A stretch of DNA of 64,000 nt, taken from Mycosarcoma maydis (taxonomy: Eukaryota > Basidiomycota > Ustilaginomycetes > Ustilaginales). Both the position numbers and the translations under genes were made by a program. The stretch's first letter is position 1. Every line of letters starts with the position of its first letter. Shown here in pieces: positions 9,806-23,878 of this stretch. Below the pieces are notes generated by a model. It was not told where the DNA came from, did not search any database, and was given only the letters and a program-made list of their open reading frames with translations. The stretch covers positions 124,001 through 188,000 of the forward strand of contig NC_026488.1 of NCBI RefSeq assembly GCF_000328475.2. Direction: 5' to 3'.

Positions 9806-11611
9806 TCAAGCCTGGGCATCAGCGGTGGCAACCGCGTCAGCCTTCTCCTTGGTCTTGAAACCATCCTCGAGACCTTGCGTAGGCGTGGGCGCTCGAGTCG
9901 TGTTGATCGAGCCGCTCGAGTTGGTCGTGGCAGCCTTGTTCTCAACATCGCCGCGTCGCGCTCCAATGACGGGACCGCCGTCCTCAGTGTCGTCAGAAGC
10001 AGCGTACTTGGATCGAGCACGGATCTGAGCGCCGTACTTGATCAGAACAAAGGGCAGAGGGACTGCCAGGGCCAGTAGACACGCGAGCAGCAGACCGGCA
10101 TAGGGCACCGTGAGGTTGTGGAACATCTGGGCCGAGAACAGCGGGAAGGAGGCAGCGAGAGCGTTGCGAACAAAGCCCTGCGCCGAGATGGCCGAGGCAC
10201 CGTACTCGGATCCGTAAGCGTCAGCGAGGTAGTTCTGAATGGCCTCAAAGATCTGATAGATACCCATGACGAGCGGCACAAGGGCGATCTCGGGAGCGAT
10301 CCAGTGAACGTGCTGGTACGAGGTAAAGGCAAAGATGAACATGCCAATCGTTGCCAGAATGCCTCCAACGGCGGCGTAGTAGAGACGTGCCTCGGGAACA
10401 GCGACACCGCCGTTGCGGGCCTGAGCGCGGTCGTAGAGATACTTGCCGTGGAACGAGAGGCCAAAGGCGAGGAAGCAGGCGATCAGAGGGCCAATGTAGG
10501 CGAGACCGCCGTTGCCAACGCTCCAGCCGTGGATCTCCTGGAAGACGATGGGAATGGCAGCGAAGAAAGCAAAGATCAACGCCCAAGCGTAGGCAATGTA
10601 AAGCGAGAAGCAGAAGACGACGGGCTCAGAGACGAGCAAGAGAGCCGCTCGGGTTGTCGAGGCGTGCAAGAGTGCCTTGAGCGAAGGAGCCTCAAGCTCG
10701 GAAGGGGCTCGGTATCTCTGGTCTCCCGTCTGCTTTCGCAATTTGGCGGCTCGACGAGCGAGAATGACGGAGCCACGGGTCTCGCGGAGGAGCAGGAATT
10801 CGAGAACGACGACAGCGCCATTGACGATGAGCTGGACCCACTGAATCCATCGCCACCCCTTTTCTTGCAGGATGTAGCCACAGTAGAGAGGAGCGCCGAC
10901 GGTACCGGCGACGGCGACCAGAGAGAAGAGAGCCACTGGAAGACCGCGGTCCCTGGTCTTCCAAATGTCGGCAAGAGTGCCTGGGATGATGGTGGTACCC
11001 GCGGCACCAAATGCACCGCTGAGGAAACGAGCGACAAGAACTGTCTGAATGTTCTTGGCGAGAGCCAGAGGGATGAACCATACGGTGAACAGGGCATAGC
11101 AACCCAGGTAGATGGGGTTGCGACCAACAAATTCGGAAAGGGGGCCGAGGAAGAGAGGAACGATTGAGAAAGCACCGTTGAAAAGAAGCATGCCGACCTG
11201 ACCGACCTCGTTGGAAACGCCAAATTCTTGGGTCATGGGGCCAATGCCGGTTGAGAAGGCGGCGGTGGCGAGACCGATGAAGAGGCACATGGAGCACAAA
11301 AGCGCAGTGGTGAGCCACTTACGGCCGACGGACCAGTTCATTGGATTTTCGGGATCATTGTCGCCGTCCCAGACCACGAGGATGATGTTGTCATTCTTGA
11401 CGCCCTCGGGCAGATCGACTTGTTTGCGAGGCAGTTCACGGCTCTTTCGGCTCCAAATGCTGTCCTTGCGGGACTGCGTGGGTCGCGAAGTAGGCGTCTG
11501 AGCAGCGCCCTCGGACTGCGCAGCTGCAGCCGAAGCGGAAGCATCGTCGGTGGTGTACTTCTCACCGTTCGACAGGAAATTTGTGTGGATCGAGCTAGCC
11601 TTGAGAACCAT
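9806..11611 (-). CDS. DHA1-type MFS drug/polyamine-like transporter
   Basis: Uninterrupted 601-residue ORF starting at an ATG (MVLKASSIHTNFL). Residues 1-90 are a hydrophilic cytosolic tail ending in VWDGDNDPENPMNWS, the signature that precedes the first helix in fungal DHA1 exporters of the Tpo/Flu1/bicyclomycin-resistance type. Twelve helices follow, with GPLSEFVGRNPIY as the loop 2-3 motif and FLSGAFGAAGTTIIPGTLAD in the helix 4-5 region. A charged C-terminal tail of about 60 residues closes the protein. Likely a plasma-membrane proton antiporter; its substrate cannot be deduced. No introns. Divergent from the F-box gene across a 3.9-kb spacer. Confidence 0.92.
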   Translation of the reverse strand: MVLKASSIHTNFLSNGEKYTTDDASASAAAAQSEGAAQTPTSRPTQSRKDSIWSRKSRELPRKQVDLPEGVKNDNIILVVWDGDNDPENPMNWSVGRKWLTTALLCSMCLFIGLATAAFSTGIGPMTQEFGVSNEVGQVGMLLFNGAFSIVPLFLGPLSEFVGRNPIYLGCYALFTVWFIPLALAKNIQTVLVARFLSGAFGAAGTTIIPGTLADIWKTRDRGLPVALFSLVAVAGTVGAPLYCGYILQEKGWRWIQWVQLIVNGAVVVLEFLLLRETRGSVILARRAAKLRKQTGDQRYRAPSELEAPSLKALLHASTTRAALLLVSEPVVFCFSLYIAYAWALIFAFFAAIPIVFQEIHGWSVGNGGLAYIGPLIACFLAFGLSFHGKYLYDRAQARNGGVAVPEARLYYAAVGGILATIGMFIFAFTSYQHVHWIAPEIALVPLVMGIYQIFEAIQNYLADAYGSEYGASAISAQGFVRNALAASFPLFSAQMFHNLTVPYAGLLLACLLALAVPLPFVLIKYGAQIRARSKYAASDDTEDGGPVIGARRGDVENKAATTNSSGSINTTRAPTPTQGLEDGFKTKEKADAVATADAQA

Positions 11612-14600
11612 AGTGGCCGCGCTTGGAACTACGCAGAGGTAGTCGAGGCGGAGGCGGAGGGGGCAAGAAAGGCCCGAGCTTTGTGCAAGGCAAGACGGAG
11701 GAACGCCCGGAAGGGGAATGGTTCACCTACACTGGTGATGTCGGACGCAAGAGGGAACGTGAAAGGGAGGGAAGAGGGGGATATGGAAGTAGGAAGGGTT
11801 AGGTGATGAGCAATACTATTTGTAGTGGATAGCTAGCCAAAAGAATCAGCGCAGCCAAGAGCGAGTCGGATGAGCCGGTGAAGGCGGCGTACGCCAATCC
11901 TTTAGAGCAAACACTGTGACGGTGACTGCTGTTTGATTTGGCTGTCTCCTGTCAACATGTCACTTTCCCGTGTTGACTCGCAGCTATGCTTGCCTGTTGC
12001 TCGCTTTGTTTTCTTTTGTCATCATGTGGGGCTACGACTACTCCCCGGTTTGCTCCTTTCCTCGTGTCGTGTGTTTGGGGTGCCCTGTCCTTGTGTAGAG
12101 CTCACGGGGCCAAGCCAAACACCGCGTAGTGAAGGGGCAAATGCGCTTCGGATCGCTTGTTGTTGTCAGCGTGCTCAAGCCGAAGTGCCGAAAGACGCTG
12201 CTTGCTTGCCTCTTGGTTCACTTAGCGTGGCAGGCAGAGGAGGGCGACACGGCCAAGCCAAGTGAAACGACGCTACCTGCGTTACTCGCTCTGTGTAAAG
12301 CCGAAACCGACCCATGACGATCCGACGTTTTGGAGCTTGATGCAATTGGGCAATCCACGTCAAGCGCAAACGCTCAAGATTGAGAACGTAGAGTAACTAG
12401 GCGGAAGACGTCCAAGGCCCGCAAGATTCGGCTAAGTTTGCAACTTGGCAGTCTTCACGATTCACAATTTAAAATTCTCACCGAATTTTCACCGGTATGT
12501 TAGCTTGGCGCAAAACTAGGTTCAAAGCAATCACGAAGGTGCTTTGCTCCTCATCACACACCTGTTCGCTAGAAGCCTGGCCGCTGCAGCCCAGAAGTGA
12601 TGATTGACAGTAGCCCTTCAGAAGGATACTTACAGAACCATGATGATCAGGGTTGGAGACAAGATTCGGGTGAGTCACGAGCGGAAGTGGTCCCGGCGCG
12701 CAACCATGTCTAGCTTAGCCATCCGCTCGGCTCTTCCGCGTGCCAAGTCTGAGCGCAGAAAGAGCTTGTCTATCTCGAGGTGGAATGAAGTCAGGCAAGT
12801 CCATTTTCGGCGGGTTTGCCGCAGACAGCAAGTGGTGAGAGACAGCCGAAACAGACCATTCACGTCCTCGCAGAGAGAAACGCGCTTCTCATGCCGTGAT
12901 TGGAAGCGGTGATCAGTTGAACGTCATGATGAGGAATTCGAAAATGAAAAGAAAAATGCGAAATTCTCCGAGGACGGCGAATTTCACGCTTCATGCCTTC
13001 GACGTGCAGCTGGAAGATCTAAGGTGTCTGTCTGAAGGTCACGTCACTATGCTGTGGTCACGCTAATCACAAATAACACAGTGAACACGCACATAACCCT
13101 AACCGCCTCAACTTGCAACTCACGACTTGGTTCCGATTCTATTCTCGCGAATTGGATCGTTCCGCCTCGCGTAACAGCTAGCACGGGAACGAAATGAGGA
13201 CAACGTCTCTGACTAGAGCAAGTGTCAAGATGCACGAGACAATCTATGAGGAAGGTCACCGTTGTCGAGATCAGACAGAGCCGATGGCGAGTAGACGTTT
13301 GGGCAAGGAGGTGGGTTCTGTTCTATGGTTTGTAGTGAACCCTGCAGCCACACAGCATCGCCGAAAACACAAAACGACCGAAATTTGACCAGACAGCTGC
13401 ATCGGTCGAACTTTGATCACACTGACCTCAAGCATCTTACTTGGCATTCCGAGAAAAGCACATGCTTTCAGAGAATAGGACCAACAAAAAATGTCGCTTT
13501 TTGGCTGTCTCGCTCGCCACTTTCACAATCACGAATCACGAATCACGAATAGCACTCGTGACTCTTTCGAAGGATCCTGCCGTGCTTAAACGATGGCGTT
13601 TTCAGTGCTTCGCTTCAACTCTCTCGATCCAATCGGACGACTCTAAGAGACGGCGCATGCTTACATGCGCATGGGGATTTTGTTTCGGTTCTTCGCAACG
13701 TCAGTTACGAGGTCGCAAGCCGAGAGGCTAAAAATTACCGCCTTGTTTTCCGGCTGCTCGATCGACAGCCGAGTCGTGAGTTGCCACGAGCTGTAATTCT
13801 GGTCAATGTGGGACTTTGAGAGTGGAAGCTTGGTCTCTGCTGGTCTACAGTATCACAACTACCACCAAAATGGTAGCTCGACGACGTTGCATATCTCATC
13901 GAACTTGGCGGTTGACCCATCTGAGCCAGCTCGAAGCCGGTATGTTGCCGTTTGGTGCGATACCACACGCATCGGCTGCCACCGAGCGACAACACGAGGG
14001 TCGGCTTTAGGTCGACATTGCAAGTAGCCTAGCGAGTCACAACTGTCAATCACGAATCACGACTCTGGTCATGCATCGGGACCTGATGTTGGTGCTGACG
14101 GCTTTCTCGGCCGGGTACTAACTTCCCTCTGTTCAAAGAAGAGCACGTGACATCGCGCACGGTTGATTTGTGTCCAGAAAAGGAAAAGCTCAGAGATTGC
14201 GGGGTAAAGCGCATGCACCCTGCAGGATGATACTTGGACTGCAAGGCTGAAAGTCAAGTCACCAGTAAGCGATCTGGCAGTCAAAATGTTGAGCGTCACT
14301 GGTCAAGTGAACAGAGACAGGCAGGCAGTCTCCGACAAAAAGGGCCACCTGCTCAGCTGACAGTGCAGAGGCGCTCTGCAACGCCCAACCACTCCGTCAC
14401 TCCAGTCGATCAGATTCGTGATTGCGTCTGTTCTCTGGAAAGCTGCCTCTCTCATCCCACAAGGGTTGACGCAGGACGTGCCTATCGGAATGTCGCCTTT
14501 GATCGTTTCATCTTGCCAAATCGTGACTACCTTTCGCCAGTCACGAGTGGTGAGTGTGGTGTGTCTGTGAACGAGAGTCGCGAATGCATTTGCCGCAGCA

Positions 14601-15511
14601 ATTGCGGACCGCAACAACGAGCTTTGCTTTTCTGCTTGTCCCCTTGGCTTCACTGAATCGCACGTTTTCTATACCATCGTCCCGACAGCTTGTGTTTCCT
14701 GTTGTGAAGGCTCAGAAGAGATCGTTGCGAGGTTGTAGATTGAAGCTGTGGCTGTTACGAGGCCGATTCGTGAGTCGTGAGTCGTGAATCGTGAATCGTG
14801 ATTTGTAATGTGGACCGTGAGGGTCGAGGGCCGTGCTGAACAACGAATGCGGAGGCGTCTCGCCTCTCTCTGCCTCTCTGGCGCTATCTTTGGTTTGAGT
14901 CGATAGCGCCAGAGTATGGCGACTGTTGACACGGTCCCGTTGGTCGCTGCCACTCGACTCGTGTGGGGAAAACGTAAAATTGGGTGCAAACTGGACTCGT
15001 AGGACTGACAGAACTGACCGGATTGGGGCCATGTCGCAGTCTGGTGCGCCAAGTTTTGCAGTCAAGTTAACGTTAATCTGAATCACAAATACTCAGCGCT
15101 GCCTGCCACTCACACTCACGACTCGCAACTCACGTCCTCCCGCATTCTCGCTGATTGTCTCGGCGCTCAGAGCAGCTCACAGCAATAGATACCGACTCTA
15201 CCATCCTATCTACCATCCATAGCGCTTTCTTTCTTACACCTGGCACTGTCTGTCTGTAACGCAGCACCACCTCGTTTTCTCCCTCTCACGCCGGATTTCC
15301 GTGCTGTTTTCATTCTGGACCTTGCGTTGTCGACAAGGGCGAGTAACTCCTTGTTTGCAACTGCTTTGCTTCGTACGATCAGTCATCTCAGCACGCCTCG
15401 GCGTACCACGTCTGTTCTTGTCGTCTCGACAGCTTGCGCCTCGTATTGACCTCGTCGGAACGCTTCCCCAAGTCGCTTCTCTTCATTCAACACCTTCCTT
15501 CCGTCGTCAAA
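11612..15511. other. Long divergent spacer between the DHA1 transporter and the F-box gene
   Basis: 3.9 kb with only short, unconvincing ORFs. It contains heptamer clusters at 12457-12475, 13527-13547 (three AATCACG units), 14047-14062 and 14766-14800. The final 300 bp are pyrimidine-rich, as expected of a 5' UTR. No tRNA or conserved protein seen. Confidence 0.6.
14766..14800. repeat. Mixed heptamer array: ATTCGTG, AGTCGTG x2, AATCGTG x2
   Basis: Five units in strict 7-bp register in which the second base varies among T, G and A while TCGTG is constant. It shows directly that the A and G forms belong to one family. Confidence 0.9.
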
Positions 15512-17497
15512 ATGAGTGTGGTACCTCTCGCCCGCTCCGAATCAGCGGGCGCATCGTTTGCCACTGATCTACCTTCCATCTCTGCCCCGTCCTCCTCGCA
15601 TTCCTCCTCGGCATCCAGCGATGTCAAGCCTCATCTCCCCAACGAGCTCCTTCGTCACATTTTTCTGTACTGCGATCCTGCTACACTCTACACCACTGTC
15701 CGTGCGCTCAACAAGTCTTGGAAGCATGCTGTCGAGCATGAGCTTATCGCTTCGCACTTTGCCAACAACGACTGGCGTGTCGGACTTCGCGTCACTCGCA
15801 AGCTGCCCAGTACACTCTCTGACGACGTGATCAACGAGTCGCAGCGTCAACAAGCAGACGACGACCTATTCCGACTCAATGTTCTCAATCGTCCTGGCGC
15901 CCGAGAGCCTTTCGATATCAACGCACAGCGTAGGACAGTCACTCACGTCATTCCGCTCACCTTCAAGGCCTACGATGCCGAGAATGTATCGCTCCGCTTC
16001 GATACTGACTCGACCTGGCACTCGCTTTTCCAGGTATCTCCGCCTGATTCCGATGAAGAGGATGCTGCACCTACCAATGCTCGACCTGCACGCGCAAACA
16101 ACGGCCAGACCGACGACTCGGAAGCCACCGACAGCAGCGACGATGATGAAGACACCGAGCAGCACGCTGCAGCGGAAGCCAATGCCTCTGCCATCCGTCG
16201 ACGCGAGCGCCAAGAAGACTTTGGAGCTGCCGCCGCCCGAGCACGCGCTAGAGCAGAGTCGGCTAGGCTCGAGCTCGATTTTGGCCTCGTCTGGCGCTTT
16301 CCAGATGACGGTCAGGACGCTGATGTCTACCAGATCAAAAAGGGCGATGCCGAATCATGGGGCCAGCCTGATCCTGAGAATGGCTGGCTGAGCCGCTTCT
16401 ACTGTTCCAATTTTGACACGGTCAGCTCGACAAATCCGTCGAGTGCTCCTTCGGGGACCGCCTCGCCCGCCATGCTCCAGTCGACCCCGCTCACACGCAG
16501 AGTCCGCAGCAGCCGCTTACATTCATCTGTTGAGAGGCGCATGCACGATGTGGTTGATGACGATCAAGACGAGGGCTTCTCGCCAGCTCAAATGATCTGG
16601 AGCGATGAGGGTCACGAGTACATGTCGCTCGACCTTTCGCTCGGCATGGAGTTCTTTGTGCGACGCTCGGCGCGTGCCAACCAGCTGGTGCGCCGGCTTG
16701 AGGCGGCAGCGGCCGCAGCCGAAGCACGCGATGTGGTGGCTCAGCTTACGCGCAAGCTCAAGAAAGGCAAAAAGTCGGCCAGAAGGTCGGGGCTTTCAAG
16801 CCTCAACCCAAGCGCAGCTGGTTCTGTAGCACCTTCGGGATGCGCGACGCCACTCGAACTGACAAGTCCACCTCCGTCGCGAATGACCGCCAACACCGAT
16901 CCGCGACGCCGCGCGATGCAGAACGCTCTCGGCAGAGAAGTGCAAAGGAATGCTTCCACGTCGAGGCTTGCCAGCGGCACTTTATCACACAAAGGGAAAC
17001 AAGCGGCCAAGGACGACGAGACAGCGAATGAGGAGCAAGGCACAAGGACACCGGAGCAGACAGCCTCAGCACCCAACATGCTGGCGCCGTCCATGCTGGC
17101 TTCGCGATATACCTCGGTGGCGCCTTCACGACAAGGCGGTGGAAGCGTAGGCAATGTCTCGTCATATGGTACCAGCTCGCGCGGCGCTGGCAGTGGCAGT
17201 CGAGCTGGCGGCAGCAGCGCGCCTCGAGCTACATTCCAAGCCAGGTTGCTCCGTGCTGAACGCATGCCTTCGCGACCTTCGACGCCTCCTGCAGCGGGCG
17301 AAGATGAGTCTTCCGACTCGGCGACCGCCAACACGACACCTTCCGACCGAGCTGGCTGGACAGGCGGCGACAAATTTGGACGAGGCGCGTATCGTCTAGC
17401 ACAGGAATGGTCCGAAGAGCTCGAGTCGGACAAGTTCCAGGATGCCCTGTCCAACAGTGGCGTCACCACGCCCGTCACTTGGACCTGGTCTAGGTAG
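15512..17497 (+). CDS. F-box domain protein with long disordered regions
   Basis: 661-residue ORF. Residues 41-80 (LPNELLRHIFLYCDPATLYT and on) are an F-box, the segment that binds Skp1 in SCF ubiquitin ligases, so the protein is probably a substrate adaptor. No LRR or WD40 substrate-binding domain is visible. Residues 80-330 include an ordered-looking part (DWRVGLRVTRKLP, LDFGLVWRFPDDG, ENGWLSRFYCSNFDTV) split by an acidic stretch rich in D, S and E; from about 340 to the end it is Ser/Ala/Arg-rich. The start at 15512 is chosen for its context (TCAAAATGAG) and because it sits just before the domain; the frame is open 26 codons further upstream. I do not recognise an orthologue with a known role. 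Confidence 0.85.
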   Translation: MSVVPLARSESAGASFATDLPSISAPSSSHSSSASSDVKPHLPNELLRHIFLYCDPATLYTTVRALNKSWKHAVEHELIASHFANNDWRVGLRVTRKLPSTLSDDVINESQRQQADDDLFRLNVLNRPGAREPFDINAQRRTVTHVIPLTFKAYDAENVSLRFDTDSTWHSLFQVSPPDSDEEDAAPTNARPARANNGQTDDSEATDSSDDDEDTEQHAAAEANASAIRRRERQEDFGAAAARARARAESARLELDFGLVWRFPDDGQDADVYQIKKGDAESWGQPDPENGWLSRFYCSNFDTVSSTNPSSAPSGTASPAMLQSTPLTRRVRSSRLHSSVERRMHDVVDDDQDEGFSPAQMIWSDEGHEYMSLDLSLGMEFFVRRSARANQLVRRLEAAAAAAEARDVVAQLTRKLKKGKKSARRSGLSSLNPSAAGSVAPSGCATPLELTSPPPSRMTANTDPRRRAMQNALGREVQRNASTSRLASGTLSHKGKQAAKDDETANEEQGTRTPEQTASAPNMLAPSMLASRYTSVAPSRQGGGSVGNVSSYGTSSRGAGSGSRAGGSSAPRATFQARLLRAERMPSRPSTPPAAGEDESSDSATANTTPSDRAGWTGGDKFGRGAYRLAQEWSEELESDKFQDALSNSGVTTPVTWTWSR

Positions 17498-19878
<2,381 letters not shown>

Positions 19879-20184
19879 AAACCCAAAAAAACCCCTACAC
19901 GTACACAGGATATCGCCGGCAACTTACGCAGCAACCTATCTGCAAATCCAACGTCGACCCCCCCGATCGACGTTACTCTTCAAGTCTCAAAAATCAAACA
20001 TGTCGTTTCTGCTTGGCAATTTTGACGAAATACCATGCCATGCTCGTAGCGCTGGTTAGAGCGGTTGGTGCAGAGATACTTGACGGTGTTTGGTTTGCAT
20101 TGGTGAGCGATAAGGTAATAAGGTGACAAGGTGCGGGTATGCATAATGGTACAAGGGCAACGATGAGTTGTGACAAGTGAGCAG
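19879..20184. other. Convergent 3' spacer between calmodulin and RIM2
   Basis: 306 bp of 3' UTR sequence from both genes, with an A-rich stretch after the calmodulin stop. No heptamers seen. Confidence 0.7.
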
Positions 20185-21612
20185 TTACTCGACGCTTGTG
20201 GCGAGTCGTAGGGTGAGCTCGTAGATGCTAAACATGACGACGGCGTTGGGCACGACGCGTAGCAAATGCGCGCTGAGACCGCCGTAGAGTTTTGCGAAGC
20301 CTTCTTCCTTGTAGACGAGTTTGACGGTCTGTAGGAGGCCGGTGTATTTGGGATTCTGTCCTGGTTCGGGCTGCTGTCGTAATCGCGTCCTGACCACTTC
20401 GTGTGGATAGGTTGCTAGACTGGCTACGAACTTGGCTAAGCCGGCTGCGCCCACCATGCTCGACAGCTTGTTTGTCCTATTTTGACGCACTCGATCCGCA
20501 TCGCCGTATGATTGCTTGTCAAGGCCCATGGTTTTTAACCTTTCGTACAGCACCCACTGAATCGTGCCCTCGGCAACACCCAGATAGCTGGCGCTCATTC
20601 CTTTGTACAAACCTTTGATGCCTTCCTTGCGAACAATGTGCAGCGTCATCTGCATGGAATTCATGCTAGAGCCAGCGCTCGCTTTGGATGCGTGGAAAAA
20701 CGCCGGTTCGCCGAAATTACCAAGCGTCTTTTTGGATCGTACTACCGCCGAGAGCGTGGAGAAGTGGACGACGCTCGGTCTCGTGGCGGCTGGTGGTGCA
20801 CCTGATCCTGAGCCTGAAACTGAGCCTGCACTCGGTCTTGTGCAAGAGGCTGATGCTACCCGCTCGTTGCGTCGCGAATCGAGTTGCAATCGGGTCTTGA
20901 CGACCCAAATGGGGTTGGTCGCTGTAGCGGTGACCAGGCCAGCCAAGGCGGCTGCGCTGAGATGCACCAGGGAAGTCTCTTTTCCGCCGTTGAAGCGCTC
21001 GGCTATGAGCGTTTTGCCGTTGCCGTACGTGTAAAAGTTGATGGAACGAGCTGGAATGACGCCTACCAGTGTGGGACCTAAGCCACGGAACAGCGCACGT
21101 GGACCTTCGGTGGTGCTGATTTCCTTGAGCAGGTAACCTGTCTCGACAAAGTGATAAGCCAGCCGACGAGCGCTTTGAAAAATGCCTGGTTTAGATGTGG
21201 CTGTCGGTGCGATTGCTGTCGAGGCCGTGTGTTTGTGAGCCGAATTTTGACGGTACAGATCCGACTGCAGTCGAGTCTTGACTACGTCGAGTGGCGACGT
21301 GATGATAGCACCACACATGCCACCCGCGCCTCCTGCGACAAAATGCAGCCACCCTTTGGGTGGTATGAGCTTTTTGGTCCGTGACGCTTCATCTTGTGTG
21401 GGTGGGATGCGAAGCTTGGAAGAGGACGAAGCGTCTTGTTGCGCCTGTACGATGCTGAGGCCAACCTGTGCACCGGCATGACCTTGATCAGAGACGCGTT
21501 CAAGCTGCGTTTCTCGGAGCCTTTGAGACGAGTGTACGTTGGCGGATGGTAGTAGAGGGGCGATGGTCTCTGTCTCTCCTTCTCCTGGCGTGGCGGTGCC
21601 AGGATACGGCAT
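20185..21612 (-). CDS. RIM2: Mitochondrial pyrimidine nucleotide carrier, Rim2 type
   Basis: 475-residue mitochondrial carrier family (SLC25) protein of the inner membrane. It has three carrier repeats with signature motifs PLDVVKTRLQ (residues 108-117), NPIWVVKTRLQ in the second repeat and YPHEVVRTRLRQQ in the third. The stretch LHFVAGGAGGMCGAIITSP and the later GPTLVGVIPARSINFYTYG match Rim2/SLC25A33-36, which exchange pyrimidine (deoxy)nucleotides and are needed for mtDNA maintenance. The 85-residue N-terminal extension is low-complexity, and a Ser/Ala-rich insert (about 240-300) separates repeats two and three; both are common in smut carriers. Intronless; ATG at 21612. Confidence 0.92.
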   Translation of the reverse strand: MPYPGTATPGEGETETIAPLLPSANVHSSQRLRETQLERVSDQGHAGAQVGLSIVQAQQDASSSSKLRIPPTQDEASRTKKLIPPKGWLHFVAGGAGGMCGAIITSPLDVVKTRLQSDLYRQNSAHKHTASTAIAPTATSKPGIFQSARRLAYHFVETGYLLKEISTTEGPRALFRGLGPTLVGVIPARSINFYTYGNGKTLIAERFNGGKETSLVHLSAAALAGLVTATATNPIWVVKTRLQLDSRRNERVASASCTRPSAGSVSGSGSGAPPAATRPSVVHFSTLSAVVRSKKTLGNFGEPAFFHASKASAGSSMNSMQMTLHIVRKEGIKGLYKGMSASYLGVAEGTIQWVLYERLKTMGLDKQSYGDADRVRQNRTNKLSSMVGAAGLAKFVASLATYPHEVVRTRLRQQPEPGQNPKYTGLLQTVKLVYKEEGFAKLYGGLSAHLLRVVPNAVVMFSIYELTLRLATSVE

Positions 21613-21879
21613 GATTAGGCCGATTGCGACGCCGACTTTAGATGATGGGTTGCTAATCTCAGGAGCTGCTACGACACTTGGATCATGCGCTGCCGATGCC
21701 TTTCCTATATATCGTTGTTAGGCTGATGCCGAGGTGTGCGTGTGGGAGGAAGGATGGTTGCAACATGATGAGCGGGTTGACAGGTGAGCCAGACGCTTTC
21801 GATGATTCGTGATTGTTCTCACATTGTACCCGATTTTTTTCCGGTGAGTCGGATTTTTGTGATTTTTTCTGCGTCCGCG

Positions 21880-21956
21880 AATTGTGAATTGGGAATTGGG
21901 AATTGGGAATTGGGAATTGGGAATTGGAAATTGGGAATTGGGAATAGTGAATTGTG
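21880..21956. repeat. Eleven-unit heptamer array: AATTGTG, AATTGGG variants, AATAGTG, AATTGTG
   Basis: In strict 7-bp register: AATTGTG, five AATTGGG, AATTGGA, two AATTGGG, AATAGTG, AATTGTG. The end units differ by one base from AATCGTG, so the array looks like a diverged and locally re-amplified member of the dispersed family. Confidence 0.93.
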
Positions 21957-22343
21957 AATGAACGGAACGTGGAGGTTGATTTATCATGATGACTAACCCG
22001 CGTCGTCTCGAGCAACAATCGTGAATCTGTGATGACCACTCACGACTCTTATCGCAGGTTGGCTCATAAAGTCTTGAATCGACCAACGAAGCAGTTCATC
22101 ACAACACACGACGTTTTGTCGACAGGAGAAAGCTAGCTGAAACTGCTGCAGTCGAGCTTGCTGCCAAGCGGCGTCTAGGCGATTGCGGCCTGACTCTTCA
22201 AACTCGCTTTCGACGGTCTGTTGACCACTCGATCCAGGTCATGGCGTATTCGCGATTCGGGCTTGGGATTGGGATTGGGATTAGCGAAATAGAAACACGA
22301 AGCGTGGATTCACGAATAATTGAAAAACGTGGAATCGAATCTG

Positions 22344-22385
22344 AATCGTGAATCGTGAATCGTGAATCGTGAATCGTGAATCGTG
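22344..22385. repeat. Tandem heptamer array: six AATCGTG
   Basis: Six perfect consecutive 7-bp units, followed by an inverted half (AATCACA). Confidence 0.95.
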
Positions 22386-23794
22386 AATCACAGAATTCCA
22401 CTCAAGTTAGTGCGTATTAGGGTCGCTGAGAGGGCGGCGCGCCTAACTTTAAGTTAACTAGTTAGCTGAACACGGAAACGAGAATCACGAATTGCAGCGC
22501 CGCAACGACCGATGTACGTCGTTTACGTCTTCTAGCAGCGACGTGCATACTCGTGACTGTACATGTACCTTACTGTAGCTCTTAATAAACACAGCCTGCG
22601 GCGGTCCACAGTCCGTGGTCGGCGGTGAGCGTTTCCGTGTTTTCGCAGGCGAGACACGAGACTTGCTTTTCGCTCTCAGCTGTCACAGCGCGCTGTGATT
22701 GACGGAAACTGGACATCTCGCTGACACGTACTGTATTCCTTTCTCGCTCTTGTGCTGGCTCTCGTCCGTCACGAGTGGTTCCCCGTCTTTCCTCGCAATA
22801 ACTACCTTCCCTAAAGGCATGAAGCAACACTTGATACAATCATTCTAGATGCATGTGCAGCACAATCAATGGACGCCGAGCAGTAGCAGCTCACGACTGT
22901 ATGTGGTGTGCATCATGGTGGTCATCGTGAAACGTCGTGAGTATAACAACAAGATTTCGACGTCCGTCTTGTCTTTCGTTTTGGCAAATCACGAATTTTC
23001 GGAGATGCTCCTCCGAATCTCGACTAGTGTACCGTATGGGATACCCGCGCGGGATGGATGAGTGACGACGTCAGTAGCTTGCAACGCATGTATAGACATA
23101 TGCAGTGTCCTGAGCGTGGACAAGATCTGGATCGCATTGGGGTGTGCCAGTGCGAACAGCGTGGCAAGCTAATCACGAATCACGAGATGTGAATCACGAA
23201 TGTGCCGTGGCAACGTGATATGAACAATCAGATCGGCTACAGGGGGTATCACGACTTGAGCTTGACCGTTGGTGATCTGTGATTCTGATTGCTCGTGTGG
23301 ATCGTGTGGGTTGAGTACTCACAACTCGCGACTTGTGACGGTACGTGTTGTGCTGCCTCACAAATCGTGGATCTTTCAATAACTTGATTACAACTGTGAA
23401 CAGCAGCAGATTCAGTGAAAAGTGAACGCTATACTCGTGACTGTAATTCTATGAATAAAATTCTCGAGACGCCAAAGCAAAATCACAAACTGAAATCACA
23501 CAGTGCTGCTGCTGTTGCGGTGCTGTGCTTGATGATTTCGCAGTGCCAAAGAGCGACAGAGACAAGCGAAGAGTCACGAGTCGTGAGGGTTCCGCTAAGT
23601 TAGCTCGCCGTCGGTCATAGTCTGGGCCGAGAGAGTGTGTGAGTGTCACACTGGTGACTGTCAAAAGCCAAGGCTGAGATCAGCTGCCAATCGTCAATCA
23701 CGAATCGTGAATTGCTTGCTCACCCACCTCGTGCCGCATCTCGACGTCCATCTCTCACATCTCACAGTCGTGATTCACGATTCGTAATCTCTCA

Positions 23795-23878
23795 TCACTC
23801 GCACTCACACTCACATTCACACTCACACTCACATTCACATTCACACTCACACTCACACTCACACTCACACTCACACTC
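23795..23878. repeat. CACTCA/CATTCA hexamer microsatellite
   Basis: About 14 hexamer units of CACTCA with occasional CATTCA, directly next to heptamer sites. It lies roughly 690 bp upstream of the Rho GEF start codon. Confidence 0.9.

Noticed and set aside
13093..13105. Telomere-like AACCCTAACC
   Set aside because: Fewer than two full repeats, so compatible with chance; no subtelomeric context.
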